64,000 bases of DNA from Candidatus Opimibacter iunctus. GTDB taxonomy: Bacteria > Bacteroidota > Bacteroidia > Chitinophagales > Saprospiraceae. Position 1 is the first letter of the stretch. Each line of letters opens with the position of its first letter. The notes under the pieces are model-generated. The model saw only the letters and a list, made by a program, of their open reading frames with translations, did no database searches and was not told where the DNA came from. A program made the position numbers and the translations under genes. The stretch spans positions 332,974-396,973 of the forward strand of contig JADJVH010000004.1 of assembly GCA_016716665.1 (NCBI GenBank), in the 5' to 3' direction. This document shows positions 1 to 7,993 of this stretch, in pieces.

Positions 1-2
1 TG

Positions 3-170
3 ACTGATTCACCCCGATTACCTCTTGAGGTAGCACTTGATGTCCCACGCAATGATTACATCGTGATGGAGGCCATCTTGTTTCCCGGTATCAATCTATT
101 CTGGATAGGCTCCCTGATCATGCTGAGTGGTATGTTTATCGGAATGTATAAACGGCTACGCAAGTCATGA
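3..170 (+). CDS. C-terminal end of a CcmF/CcsA-type cytochrome c biogenesis protein (partial)
   Basis: Only the last 55 codons are present; the gene enters from outside the window. The reading frame beginning at base 3 is open to the TGA at 168-170. It encodes a tail with a charged stretch, then VMEAILFPGINLFWIGSLIM and a basic end (YKRLRKS). A final membrane segment preceded by an aromatic I-x-F-P-x-I-N-x-x-W motif resembles the end of the haem-lyase-type proteins (CcmF/CcsA) of Bacteroidota, which attach haem to c-type cytochromes outside the inner membrane. The family call rests on this short tail alone and is tentative. The next gene starts 19 bp downstream on the same strand. Confidence 0.55.
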   Translation, partial: TDSPRLPLEVALDVPRNDYIVMEAILFPGINLFWIGSLIMLSGMFIGMYKRLRKS

Positions 171-189
171 TCTGCACAATCCACATCTT

Positions 190-960
190 ATGCTGAAAGT
201 AGTTTGTCTCGGAGCTGGACGCCTGGCCCATCAATTGATGCCGGCTCTTGAGGAGGCAGGATGTCATATCGTACAGGTCTACAACAGGAGTTCCTTTGCA
301 GCCCAGGAATTGGCTGATAAGCTGAAGTCCACAACGTTTACAGCAGATATTAACCAGGTATTGCCTGATGCCGATTTGTATTTCCTTACAGTCTCGGATG
401 ATGCCATCAAGCCGGTTGCTGCTGAATTGAAAAACCTGATTTCAGCCGATGCTATTGGGGTTCATTGCTCAGGTAGCCTGAGTCTAGATGTATTACCTTT
501 TAAGCGCAAAGCCGGATTCTATCCATTGCAAAGTTTCTCAGCCAATCATGAAGTCTCCTGGAGATGGATTCCGCTGATCATCACTGCACCGGATGAAGAC
601 ATCTGGCAATTACTTGATGCGATAGCAGGACAGTTGTCAAGTTCAGTGTACCGCATGACGGACGAACAAAAATCTGTATTGCATGTGGCTGCGGTGTTTG
701 CCAACAATTTTTCAAATCACATGCTCACCCTCGCAGAAAATATCTGCAAGGAGCATGGTTTGCCCTTTGAGATATTGAAACCATTAATCCTGGAAACCTT
801 CAGCAAGGCGATCCTGTCAGGACCACGCGACAGCCAGACTGGTCCGGCGGTGAGGAGAGATCAAAAGACAATAGAAAAACACCTGTACCTGCTTGCAGAT
901 CATCCGCAGCTAACGGCCATCTACAAAGCGATAACCAACAGTATAGTAGAGAATAGTTAG
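190..960 (+). CDS. Rossmann-like and DUF2520 domain oxidoreductase
   Basis: A 256-residue soluble protein. The ATG at 190 is chosen over the upstream ATG at 127 because it places the nucleotide-binding strand (MLKVVCLGAGRLAHQL, with GxGxxA-type glycines) at the very N-terminus, as in the family; the 127 start would overlap the preceding gene. The N-terminal half is a Rossmann fold. The C-terminal half is the helical DUF2520 domain, with AAVFANNFSNHM and a GPRDSQTGPAVRRD segment typical of the group. The family resembles F420/NADP-dependent reductases and pyrroline-5-carboxylate reductase, but its substrate is not known. The stop overlaps the stop of the convergent next gene by two bases. Confidence 0.85.
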   Translation: MLKVVCLGAGRLAHQLMPALEEAGCHIVQVYNRSSFAAQELADKLKSTTFTADINQVLPDADLYFLTVSDDAIKPVAAELKNLISADAIGVHCSGSLSLDVLPFKRKAGFYPLQSFSANHEVSWRWIPLIITAPDEDIWQLLDAIAGQLSSSVYRMTDEQKSVLHVAAVFANNFSNHMLTLAENICKEHGLPFEILKPLILETFSKAILSGPRDSQTGPAVRRDQKTIEKHLYLLADHPQLTAIYKAITNSIVENS

Positions 961-1874
961 CCCTTACTCCTGGGCAGGAGCTTAGCTACAATATCATCAT
1001 AATACGGCCTTTCCTTGAGACTGGAATGTGATCCCGGGAAGAAGATCAGATCGAGTTCTATAAACTGATTGAGCGGATCAAAGTCACGCAACACTACAGC
1101 ACATCGCTTGTCATTGATCAATCGCGTGTTGTCAATCATTGGAAACTCAAAGAAGTCAATATTAAAGCTAGGATCGGCCATCTTATCCTCCCGCTCGGGA
1201 ATCCTTGTAAGTATCTTAAGCCCGACACTCACGGTAGAATTGATTGAATCCTTTTCAAGGATAGTCAGATGGACCAGATGCTTGATCGGAATAATCTTCT
1301 TGTCAGAGATAATGGAATCCAGGAATACACAGCTAAATGTGTCGTTAGCATTGAATGCCAGGGAATCATAGAAATATACAAACTTCTCTATAGAAGCTAC
1401 ACCTTCAAGGCTGGCCAGTTGCTTAGTCGTGACTTCCTTGGACATATCGTATATGCGTTTCCGGTATGCTGCATGAAGCTTTGAATCCTTTGTCTCACTG
1501 TTATTACGCCTGTTGAGATAGGTAGACGGCGGCGTCAGGTTGAGCGATTCATGGAAATGATAGGCAAGTAATTGAAGTTGAAGGATCTTTTCATCCATCG
1601 TTGCAGAATCCCTCAGGATCGTGCCGATGATGGACGTAAACATATCCTTACGGAGAGCACTTTCGGACTCCTCGCGCTTGCTCATCAATTCTGTATACAG
1701 CCTGGTCTTCGCTTCGTTTTCTGTATTCTTATTGATATAGTCAGAAGCATAGTAACTGACCATTGCAATCGTGATTGCAGTGATCAGTCCGCCAAGCGGA
1801 TGCAGGATGATTTCAGCCTTATCCCAGACATCCTTTTCGCCTTCCGGCTTCTTTACTGTTTCTTTATCAGCCAT
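957..1874 (-). CDS. Hypothetical single-pass membrane protein
   Basis: A 305-residue protein I do not recognise. The N-terminus is charged (MADKETVKKPEGEKD), followed by one hydrophobic segment around residues 26-45 (HPLGGLITAITIAMVSYYA). A long predicted helical stretch rich in E, K and R follows, then a mixed alpha/beta C-terminal region. The topology suggests a cytosolic N-terminus, one membrane helix and a large soluble domain that could pair with a membrane partner. The start overlaps the end of the upstream gene (1853..2179) by 22 bp, so the two are probably co-transcribed. No enzymatic motif is visible. Confidence 0.7.
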   Translation of the reverse strand: MADKETVKKPEGEKDVWDKAEIILHPLGGLITAITIAMVSYYASDYINKNTENEAKTRLYTELMSKREESESALRKDMFTSIIGTILRDSATMDEKILQLQLLAYHFHESLNLTPPSTYLNRRNNSETKDSKLHAAYRKRIYDMSKEVTTKQLASLEGVASIEKFVYFYDSLAFNANDTFSCVFLDSIISDKKIIPIKHLVHLTILEKDSINSTVSVGLKILTRIPEREDKMADPSFNIDFFEFPMIDNTRLINDKRCAVVLRDFDPLNQFIELDLIFFPGSHSSLKERPYYDDIVAKLLPRSKG

Positions 1875-2179
1875 TTATCAGCTTCTTTTACCACGGCCAG
1901 CGTGTATCCGTTAGCATTGTTGGTTGAAAAGACTTCAAATGATGCCCCATCGAAACCAGTTAGTTCAAGCTTGAACTTACCAACCTGCTGAATCGTCGTG
2001 GAAAAAAATCCATTCTTATCCGTAACGGTCGTTGCTATAACCTTTCCTGCCTGGGTAATCTTGACTTCCTGGGCAGCCAGGGCAACGCCGTCTTTCTTGA
2101 TCGTACCGTAGATTTCACCGGCAAAGACAAAGGAAGGTAGCACAAACAAAAGGGACATCAGGATATTACGGGTATGCAT
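1853..2179 (-). CDS. Small secreted protein with a carboxypeptidase-regulatory-like domain
   Basis: A 108-residue protein. Residues 1-20 form a clear signal peptide (MHTRNILMSLLFVLPSFVFA) with cleavage before GEIYG. The rest is one beta-sandwich: GTIKKDGVALAAQEVKI, then TVTDKNGFFSTTI and a phenylalanine-rich strand. This is the pattern of CarboxypepD_reg/DUF4198-type domains. It is presumably periplasmic or surface-located, with no catalytic residues, and a structural or binding role is likely. It overlaps the start of the next minus-strand gene, suggesting a two-gene operon read from upstream of 2179. Confidence 0.75.
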   Translation of the reverse strand: MHTRNILMSLLFVLPSFVFAGEIYGTIKKDGVALAAQEVKITQAGKVIATTVTDKNGFFSTTIQQVGKFKLELTGFDGASFEVFSTNNANGYTLAVVKEADKWLIKKQ

Positions 2180-2404
2180 AGGATAAATTGTTTGGTATAC
2201 GGTTAATTAAGTAAGGCATCACATCTTGCCTTATGGTAAAGATATAGGCTTTTATAACAGGTACTGAGCCAAAGTGTTCATTTACTTATAGTTAACGTTT
2301 CCTAAAGGAGATATAGTATTGACACGTCGCCCCTGTAAGACTATGTTGATCAGTCACGTTACAAGATAACAGTCATTTTACCCCGATGAGTTCAATAGAT
2401 CTCC
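2180..2404. other. Intergenic region, presumed promoter area for the 2179 operon
   Basis: No credible gene is seen. The region is AT-rich (for example TTAATTAAGTAAGG near 2203) and presumably carries the promoter of the minus-strand pair starting at 2179. I could not identify a convincing -7/-33 pair. Confidence 0.3.
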
Positions 2405-2600
2405 TTATACCTTCTGCATGATGCACTCTCCCTCCTTTACGGCTTCGCTGCGTGCAGGACCTAGTGCTGAGCGGAGTCGAAGTACCGCAGCGCTTGGATA
2501 TCTTCCTGCTCGCTTTACGCTGCGTGCGGGATCTCCGCTGCGCTTCGATATGCTTCCTGCTCTATGCCCTATGCACTCTGCTCTATGCTCTTCATCTTGA
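2405..2600 (-). repeat. Dispersed GC-rich repeat overlapping the 3' end of uridine kinase
   Basis: The sequence is built of repeated words: CTGCGTGCRGGA occurs twice, CTCTATGCNCTATGC-like units occur at 2559-2590, and GAGCGGAGTCGAAG lies at about 2469-2482. On the minus strand it reads ...GAAGC..ATCGAAGCGCAGCGGAGATCCCGCACGC..., closely matching the first divergent unit of the tandem array at about 43577-43640. The open frames crossing it on both strands are low-complexity and not believable as proteins. The uridine kinase stop codon and last residues lie inside it. Confidence 0.6.
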
Positions 2601-3201
2601 TCAGGGCAGATATCACATCCAGGGCACAATCATAACGTGTATGATTATTAATCACCAGGTCGGCTTCATGCTTGAATGGTTCGATGTATGACCTGTAAGA
2701 AGGCAGGACGTGATACTCGTATCTGTGTAGGACATCTTCGAGAGGGTAATTGCGCTCCCCGGCATCGCGTATGATACGGCGCTTTAGCTTGATGACATCC
2801 TCGGCATCAATAAATATCTTGAGATCAAGCAAGTCACGGATCTCATCAAAGTAAAACACAAACAACCCTTCGACCAGGATCACCGGGGCGGGCCTGAAGG
2901 TAAGGATCACCGGCTCTGCCTTTGGATTGTTGAATACATATTGTTGCTTCCTGACTTCCTGGCCATCTATGAGCATCCTGATGTCCCTGGTAAAAGCCTC
3001 ATCATCGATAGACTGCGGCAGGTCAAAATTCTGGTAACCTGCATCGTCCCACACCTGCACTTCTCTCGGACGGTAGTATTCGTCCTGTGAGATGATACAT
3101 AGTTCTTCGTCAGGGAAATTGTGGCGCAGCTCGTGGATGATCCGTGTCTTTCCGGATCCACTGCCTCCGGTGATGCCTATCAGGTAAGGTTTATCTGCCA
3201 T
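2569..3201 (-). CDS. udk: Uridine kinase
   Basis: A 210-residue P-loop kinase that phosphorylates uridine/cytidine to UMP/CMP in pyrimidine salvage. The Walker A motif GGSGSGKT is at residues 12-19. Further family signs are SQDEYYR (about residue 40), NFDLPQSID (about 58-66), the segment APVILVEGLFVFY, and the DAEDVIKLKRRIIRDAGERN lid-like region with its arginines. Length fits the family. The last nine or so residues (KMKSIEQSA) are encoded by repeat-type DNA, so the native C-terminus may have been altered. It lies 145 bp downstream of a nucleoside permease on the same strand, which fits joint uptake and phosphorylation of nucleosides. Confidence 0.9.
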   Translation of the reverse strand: MADKPYLIGITGGSGSGKTRIIHELRHNFPDEELCIISQDEYYRPREVQVWDDAGYQNFDLPQSIDDEAFTRDIRMLIDGQEVRKQQYVFNNPKAEPVILTFRPAPVILVEGLFVFYFDEIRDLLDLKIFIDAEDVIKLKRRIIRDAGERNYPLEDVLHRYEYHVLPSYRSYIEPFKHEADLVINNHTRYDCALDVISALIKMKSIEQSA

Positions 3202-3226
3202 GAATGAGCTAAAATAATGGTAAAAT

Positions 3227-3353
3227 GTGAGTTGTCAGATGTGAGTTGTCAATTGTGAGTTGTCAATTGTGAGTTGTGAGTATGGAACACCTGGTTGTTG
3301 AAGTCGCCTCTTCAGCCTCTTTCGCCTCTTCAGCCTTTTTCGCCTCTTAAGCC
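3227..3353. repeat. Two short tandem repeats between permease and uridine kinase
   Basis: The first set is 3227-3280: three 14-bp units of GTGAGTTGTCAATT type and a partial fourth. The second is 3304-3353: 9-10 bp units alternating CGCCTCTT and CAGCCTNTTT. The second set contains the stop codon of the permease gene (3347-3349). GTGAGTTGTGAGTGTGAG words recur at about 42762-42780. Confidence 0.8.
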
Positions 3354-4597
3354 ATCTCTGTCTCCTTGCCCTTGACTATATCATGATTGTAGCGGAAGGC
3401 AAATTGAAATACAACCCCCAGGACCAACGCGTAGGCTGCAAAAGTAAACCAGATACTCGACCAGTCCTTGACACCATCCGTGGTAAACCAATCCACAACC
3501 CATCCACTGAGCAACCCGCCAAAAAATGCACCAAGTCCATTGGTCATCAACATGAATAATCCCTGTGCACTGGCCCGTATGCTGATGTCTGCCTCACGTT
3601 CGACAAAGAGCGATCCTGAAATATTGAAAAAATCAAAGGCCATCCCATAGATAATCATGGACATGACGAGGAATATCAATCCTCCTCCCGGATCACCAAT
3701 ACCAAACAACCCAAACCGGAAAAACCAGGCGATGATACTCAGGAGCATGACCCGCTTGATCCCAAACCGGCGCAGGAAGAAAGGAATCGTAAGGATAAAA
3801 AGTGTCTCTGAAATCTGTGAAATAGAGATCAGGATATTTGGGTGCAGTACAGCGAAAGAGTCTTTATATTTTTCGATTAGCCCAAAGTCATCCAGGAATG
3901 GTTTCCCAAACGCATTGGTGATCTGCAATGCAGCCCCCAGGAGCATAGAGAAAAAGAAGAAGATGGCCATCTTGCGGTTTTTGAAAAGCACCAATGCATC
4001 AAGGCCAAAACTGGAAGCCCATGACGTACTCTTCTTTGATTTGGCAGGAACACAGGCCGGCATGGTAAAGCAATAGATGCTCATCACCAATGATGCGGCA
4101 CCACTCACTAAAAACTGTATAGGTGTCTGTGTCCAGTTAAAGATATCCACTAGCCACATGGCGCAGATAAAACCAACCGTACCCCAAACCCGGATCGGAG
4201 GAAAATCCTTAACGATATTGAATCCCTTGTTTTCGAGGATGATATAGGATACCGTGTTGTTGAGTGCAATGGTCGGCATAAAGACCATCGCGTTGAAAAA
4301 CATCACCCAATACATCATATTAGGATCCCCCACCCTGGAAGCCCAAAAAAGAAGCATGGCTCCTGCCAAGTGGCATGCGCCAAGCACTTTCTCGGCATTG
4401 ACCCAGCGATCAGCAATAATCCCCATCAGTGCAGGCATAAACAGGGAGGCAATCCCCATAGTACCATACGTGGCTCCGATCTGGGAGCCCGTGGCATGTA
4501 ATACACTAAACATATACCCTCCAAGGGAAATCAACCATGAACCCCAGATAAAAAATTCAAGGAAGTTCATGACTATGAGCCGGTACCTGATATTCAC
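3347..4597 (-). CDS. Nucleoside permease, MFS (NupG-type)
   Basis: A 416-residue integral membrane protein with about 12 hydrophobic segments. The start (YRLIVMNFLEFFIWGSWLIS) and the segment GTYGTMGIASLFMPALMGIIADRW are typical of the nucleoside:H+ symporter family of the major facilitator superfamily. Its role is import of purine or pyrimidine nucleosides across the inner membrane. Uridine kinase follows 145 bp downstream on the same strand. The stop TAA sits in a short repeat. Reading past it in frame gives a Glu/Ala/Lys-rich stretch (EAKKAEEAKEAEEA), so TAA may have replaced a GAA codon of a longer tail (inference). Confidence 0.88.
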   Translation of the reverse strand: MNIRYRLIVMNFLEFFIWGSWLISLGGYMFSVLHATGSQIGATYGTMGIASLFMPALMGIIADRWVNAEKVLGACHLAGAMLLFWASRVGDPNMMYWVMFFNAMVFMPTIALNNTVSYIILENKGFNIVKDFPPIRVWGTVGFICAMWLVDIFNWTQTPIQFLVSGAASLVMSIYCFTMPACVPAKSKKSTSWASSFGLDALVLFKNRKMAIFFFFSMLLGAALQITNAFGKPFLDDFGLIEKYKDSFAVLHPNILISISQISETLFILTIPFFLRRFGIKRVMLLSIIAWFFRFGLFGIGDPGGGLIFLVMSMIIYGMAFDFFNISGSLFVEREADISIRASAQGLFMLMTNGLGAFFGGLLSGWVVDWFTTDGVKDWSSIWFTFAAYALVLGVVFQFAFRYNHDIVKGKETEMA

Positions 4598-4766
4598 TAT
4601 GATGCTGTTTGATGAGACAGTAGACCTGAATCCGGATGGGAAGATAGTAATTTATGTTACGTCTCCCCAAGGAGTTCAAATCCCAGAAGCCACCAAGAAG
4701 AAACCTCCTTTTCAGGATGCAAGGCTGGTTCCTATGGACTGAGGGCTATTAGTCTCCGGTGCCTGT

Positions 4767-5903
4767 CTATAAATGACTTAGGGCAACTGTCAATTGTTGG
4801 GTCTCAAACAACTTTGATTCTCCTGTCGTCTCATTATAGAGCAGGGCTGTGATGGTCAGGTCAACCAGGTAAGACGGATGATTGGCTGGTGAGGGCCCGT
4901 AAGGGTTGACCGAGTCGATGATTACTTTAGCATTAGATGGCTGAACCCCTCCTGCACTCTTCCAGATGTCCCCGGATTCATCCCTGTAGGTGATCGACAC
5001 ACGATCTGCATATACACTGGAAGAAACATTTTCAATAGGTGTGCTACTGAGTTCAATCGGAAAATAGCATGCATCTACAAACCCATTTTGAATTCTGACA
5101 GTTTGGGTGATCTCAGAGACATTACCAAGGGCATCTGTAACAGTGACTGCAGCGTATATCTCAGCTACGCTATCCTGTACAAAAACAACCTGGTTTTGTG
5201 TGGTATCCCCGTTGGCCCAAAGGAATTGAAATGGAGCTGTTCCTTCGGGTCTTACGCGCAAACTGATATACCGTGCATTTTCAACCTTGGGTTCTATTGA
5301 TGCCAGGCATGGAACCAATGTCGTCGGATCAAATGACACACACTGGCTGTATTGACAACCGGTGTAGGCAAAAGTCTGGAAACAAACATTGATGCGTTGC
5401 TGATAGCCAACCACACTATTAAACTCATGGTAATAAGTGTTTGATGGTCCGTTGAGATCCTGCCAGTAACTGTACCCGCTCATAAACAAGGCAGGGTGAG
5501 CCGAAAGGAAAACATCAAAACTATCTACCTCCTGGGCAGACGGGACCAGTTCCTTTGTTCCGGGATGAATCGTATTGGCAAATGCCTGCTCCGGATCAAC
5601 CTGATACGGCAGTGCCTGGAAAAAATCAAAAGTGAAGGATGGATCGCAATTGTCAAGGCATCCATTGAGACTGAATACAGCGCTATAAACACTCAGGGAA
5701 TCCACCTGTCCCACAACAGGCAGCATAGTCCATTGTGCATTTCCAGCCTGGATTTCTAATGCTTCATTTCCAAAAGAAGCATTCATACCAAATACCGGAT
5801 CATCCGTGAATCCATTTGGGATATCCTTTGGATCCTTGACGCATGATAGCATCATTCCTGTCAGCAATGCCAGGATGAGCAGGCTATTCTTACTTGCTTC
5901 CAT
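4767..5903 (-). CDS. Lipoprotein of unknown function, downstream of the sigma/barrel pair
   Basis: A 378-residue protein with a lipoprotein signal peptide (LALLTGMMLSC, lipidated Cys about 21). The mature part is rich in beta-strand. It contains paired cysteines (GCLDNCDPSF; VCFQTFAYTGCQYSQCVSF) and a stretch around residues 205-265 that looks like an immunoglobulin/PKD-like fold (PFQFLWANGDTTQNQVVFV...VTVTDALGN). It is probably anchored in the outer membrane. Its start overlaps the end of the barrel gene (5890..7338) by 14 bp, so it is the third gene of the sigma factor operon. I do not recognise a named family. Confidence 0.75.
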   Translation of the reverse strand: MEASKNSLLILALLTGMMLSCVKDPKDIPNGFTDDPVFGMNASFGNEALEIQAGNAQWTMLPVVGQVDSLSVYSAVFSLNGCLDNCDPSFTFDFFQALPYQVDPEQAFANTIHPGTKELVPSAQEVDSFDVFLSAHPALFMSGYSYWQDLNGPSNTYYHEFNSVVGYQQRINVCFQTFAYTGCQYSQCVSFDPTTLVPCLASIEPKVENARYISLRVRPEGTAPFQFLWANGDTTQNQVVFVQDSVAEIYAAVTVTDALGNVSEITQTVRIQNGFVDACYFPIELSSTPIENVSSSVYADRVSITYRDESGDIWKSAGGVQPSNAKVIIDSVNPYGPSPANHPSYLVDLTITALLYNETTGESKLFETQQLTVALSHL

Positions 5904-7338
5904 AGAAGATGTAGTTTAAGGTAACAAAAGGATGTAATGCTGCAAATGCTCCATCCCAGTAGTAACCGTCCTGCGCCAAGGCGGCATCCGATACTGTGAA
6001 AGAAGAAAAATATATGTCGGTACCTACTGAGGCAACCAGTCGGGGTGTGAGTTGATACCCATAAGAAACATCGGCTGTCCAATGAAGCTTCCGTAGTCCA
6101 TCTGTCTTTACCCAATCATATGATGTCGTCTCTGAAACAGCAGATGCGAATTGATCATGAGTCTGCACTACAATATCTCCTTGTGCGCCATACAGGTACT
6201 GGATACCCCCATGGGCACCAAAGACACTCCTGTGCAATCGGTATTGAGCACCAAGCCTGGAATAGACAAAATGGAGCTTATCAGGAGAGAGGCTGTTAAA
6301 ACTACTGCGTGTGCCAAAACCAGGTTGAGTGACGGTCGATGTCCGCTGGAAATCGAAACCACCTGCCTGGAGCAGATATCCTGCTGCCCATGAAAGCTGA
6401 ACTTTGGGGCTGAGTGTATAACCAAGCCCTGCGCCTGCCCTTAGTTTCCATCCTGTAGAATAATCCGGCTTTGATGCAAGGATAATTCCTGCACCTGCTT
6501 CACCAAAAAGATACACCATATGTTTAAAGGAAGTCTGCGGCTTGATTTGGCCAGGCGTATAATCTGCAGCATAATGAATTCCTGAAAGTTCAAGCAGATC
6601 TATCTCATTGACATTGAAGCTGGTCCTGCTTCCGGGTTTTGGAGGAATATAGGGCATGATGTCGGCCTCCGGATCTTCAACTGTTACCGAAGCTGCCTTT
6701 GATACAATCTGATATGAACGGGCTGCTGAATCATCAACCCGAAATGTACCATCCGGGGCAGTTCCGATGGCAGCCGGTAACGAAACGGGTTGCCCGGTTG
6801 TCTGCGTGATCGGTATGGCTGGTTTTGGTGCAGCCTGTTCTGTCTGTTTAGGTTGAACAGGTTTTGCAACCTCTTTTACTTGTTTCGATTTTGGAGTTGA
6901 TGGGGCTAATGCTTTTGCTTGCTTATTTGAATTTGTATTTGTATTTGTATTTGCTGCTTGATCTGTGTTGACTGCTGCCGGAACAATAGTATTATTTCCA
7001 TTATTTATCGTGGACTTTTCAATTTCACTATTGGCAGGTTCATTTGCCTCAGTGTTAAGGGAGGATCCTGTACTGATTTCCGTATTACCGGAAGACTTCA
7101 CATCGAGGCTCACGGATTGTTGCTGTCCGTCAGGTGAGGGAGGTGCCTGCTGGGACAACATGAAGTAGCCTGCAAAAATGGCTGCAAGGCCCAGGCCACC
7201 AAGCCACCAGAAGGGAACAATCCTCCTGCGCTTCTGCCCGTCGAGGAGAGCGATCATGTCCGCGCGATGTTGCTCATCGACCGGAAAATGTTGCTCTTCC
7301 CATTTCCTTTTCAGGATATCATCGAAGTTTTCTTTCAT
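5890..7338 (-). CDS. Trans-envelope protein: inner-membrane anchor, disordered linker, C-terminal outer-membrane-type barrel
   Basis: A 482-residue protein. Residues 1-40 are charged and cytosolic in character. A single helix lies at about 42-61 (FWWLGGLGLAAIFAGYFML). A low-complexity linker rich in N, T, S, Q, P and K runs to about 265 (NTNTNTNSNKQAKALAPSTP). A C-terminal domain of alternating amphipathic strands ends in ...FVTLNYIFYGSK, like small outer-membrane beta-barrels. Its start overlaps the ECF sigma factor stop by 4 bp (ATGA). This position is where an anti-sigma factor is expected, so the N-terminal cytosolic segment may bind the sigma factor. That role is inference, but the architecture is visible directly. 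Confidence 0.75.
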   Translation of the reverse strand: MKENFDDILKRKWEEQHFPVDEQHRADMIALLDGQKRRRIVPFWWLGGLGLAAIFAGYFMLSQQAPPSPDGQQQSVSLDVKSSGNTEISTGSSLNTEANEPANSEIEKSTINNGNNTIVPAAVNTDQAANTNTNTNSNKQAKALAPSTPKSKQVKEVAKPVQPKQTEQAAPKPAIPITQTTGQPVSLPAAIGTAPDGTFRVDDSAARSYQIVSKAASVTVEDPEADIMPYIPPKPGSRTSFNVNEIDLLELSGIHYAADYTPGQIKPQTSFKHMVYLFGEAGAGIILASKPDYSTGWKLRAGAGLGYTLSPKVQLSWAAGYLLQAGGFDFQRTSTVTQPGFGTRSSFNSLSPDKLHFVYSRLGAQYRLHRSVFGAHGGIQYLYGAQGDIVVQTHDQFASAVSETTSYDWVKTDGLRKLHWTADVSYGYQLTPRLVASVGTDIYFSSFTVSDAALAQDGYYWDGAFAALHPFVTLNYIFYGSK

Positions 7339-7898
7339 TTCAATGATGCTGTTTTTGACTCTTTAACTAATGCTTCCCTCACTTTCTTCCGCGCTTCATG
7401 GACATGCCACTTGGAGGTCCCTTCTGAAATATTCAACATGGCAGCGATATCCTTATGTCCGTATCCATCAATGGCAAAGAGATTAAACACCTGCTTGTCC
7501 ATCGGAGATAACCTGTTGATCACAGACATAATATGGTCGATATCAATATCTGATGTAGTATGGATCACTTCTTCTTCGGGCCAGTCAATATCCTGAGAGG
7601 GCTGACCGTAGTATACATGTTGCTTGTAATGCCTTTGCTGTGCCCTGAATTCATCAATGATACTCCTGAGGGTGATTTTGGAGATCCATGCCTTGAAGGA
7701 ACCGCTATGGTCAAATTGATCGAGATTCTGCAGCACCTTTAAGAAACTCAGGTTGAGCCTTGAGCCGGCTTCATGCTTATCCTTGCAATACCGGATACAG
7801 ATCGACATCATGTAGCTGTAGCATTGGTCGTACAAGCGAAGCTGAGCCTTTCGGTCTCCCTTTATACACTGCGTGATCAGATGCTGGTCTATATTCAT
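7335..7898 (-). CDS. RNA polymerase ECF-type sigma-70 factor
   Basis: About 187 residues from the chosen start (MNIDQHLITQCIKGDRKAQ); an upstream ATG at 7919 would add seven residues. Region 2 covers residues about 8-80, including the RNA-polymerase-binding part and the FKAWISKITLRSIIDEFR segment. Region 4 is at about 125-178, with the helix-turn-helix HKDIAAMLNISEGTSKWHVH that reads the -35 region. Between them is an acidic linker (WPEEEVIHTTSDIDIDHI). It directs transcription of a regulon, possibly including its own operon. The gene ends inside the start of the barrel protein gene, so translation is likely coupled. The giant SprB-repeat gene lies 95 bp upstream. Confidence 0.92.
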   Translation of the reverse strand: MNIDQHLITQCIKGDRKAQLRLYDQCYSYMMSICIRYCKDKHEAGSRLNLSFLKVLQNLDQFDHSGSFKAWISKITLRSIIDEFRAQQRHYKQHVYYGQPSQDIDWPEEEVIHTTSDIDIDHIMSVINRLSPMDKQVFNLFAIDGYGHKDIAAMLNISEGTSKWHVHEARKKVREALVKESKTASLK

Positions 7899-7993
7899 AC
7901 TAAGCGTAGAAAAGGCCACCGACTTGTCATTCCCTCTAAATGACGCATCGGCAGCCCTTTTCTCAAAAAGAGATCTTTAGGATCCTGTTTCCA

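Noticed and set aside
2405..2629. Short open frames on both strands over 2405-2691
   Set aside because: They lie in repetitive GC-rich DNA, overlap the uridine kinase gene and have no family-like sequence.
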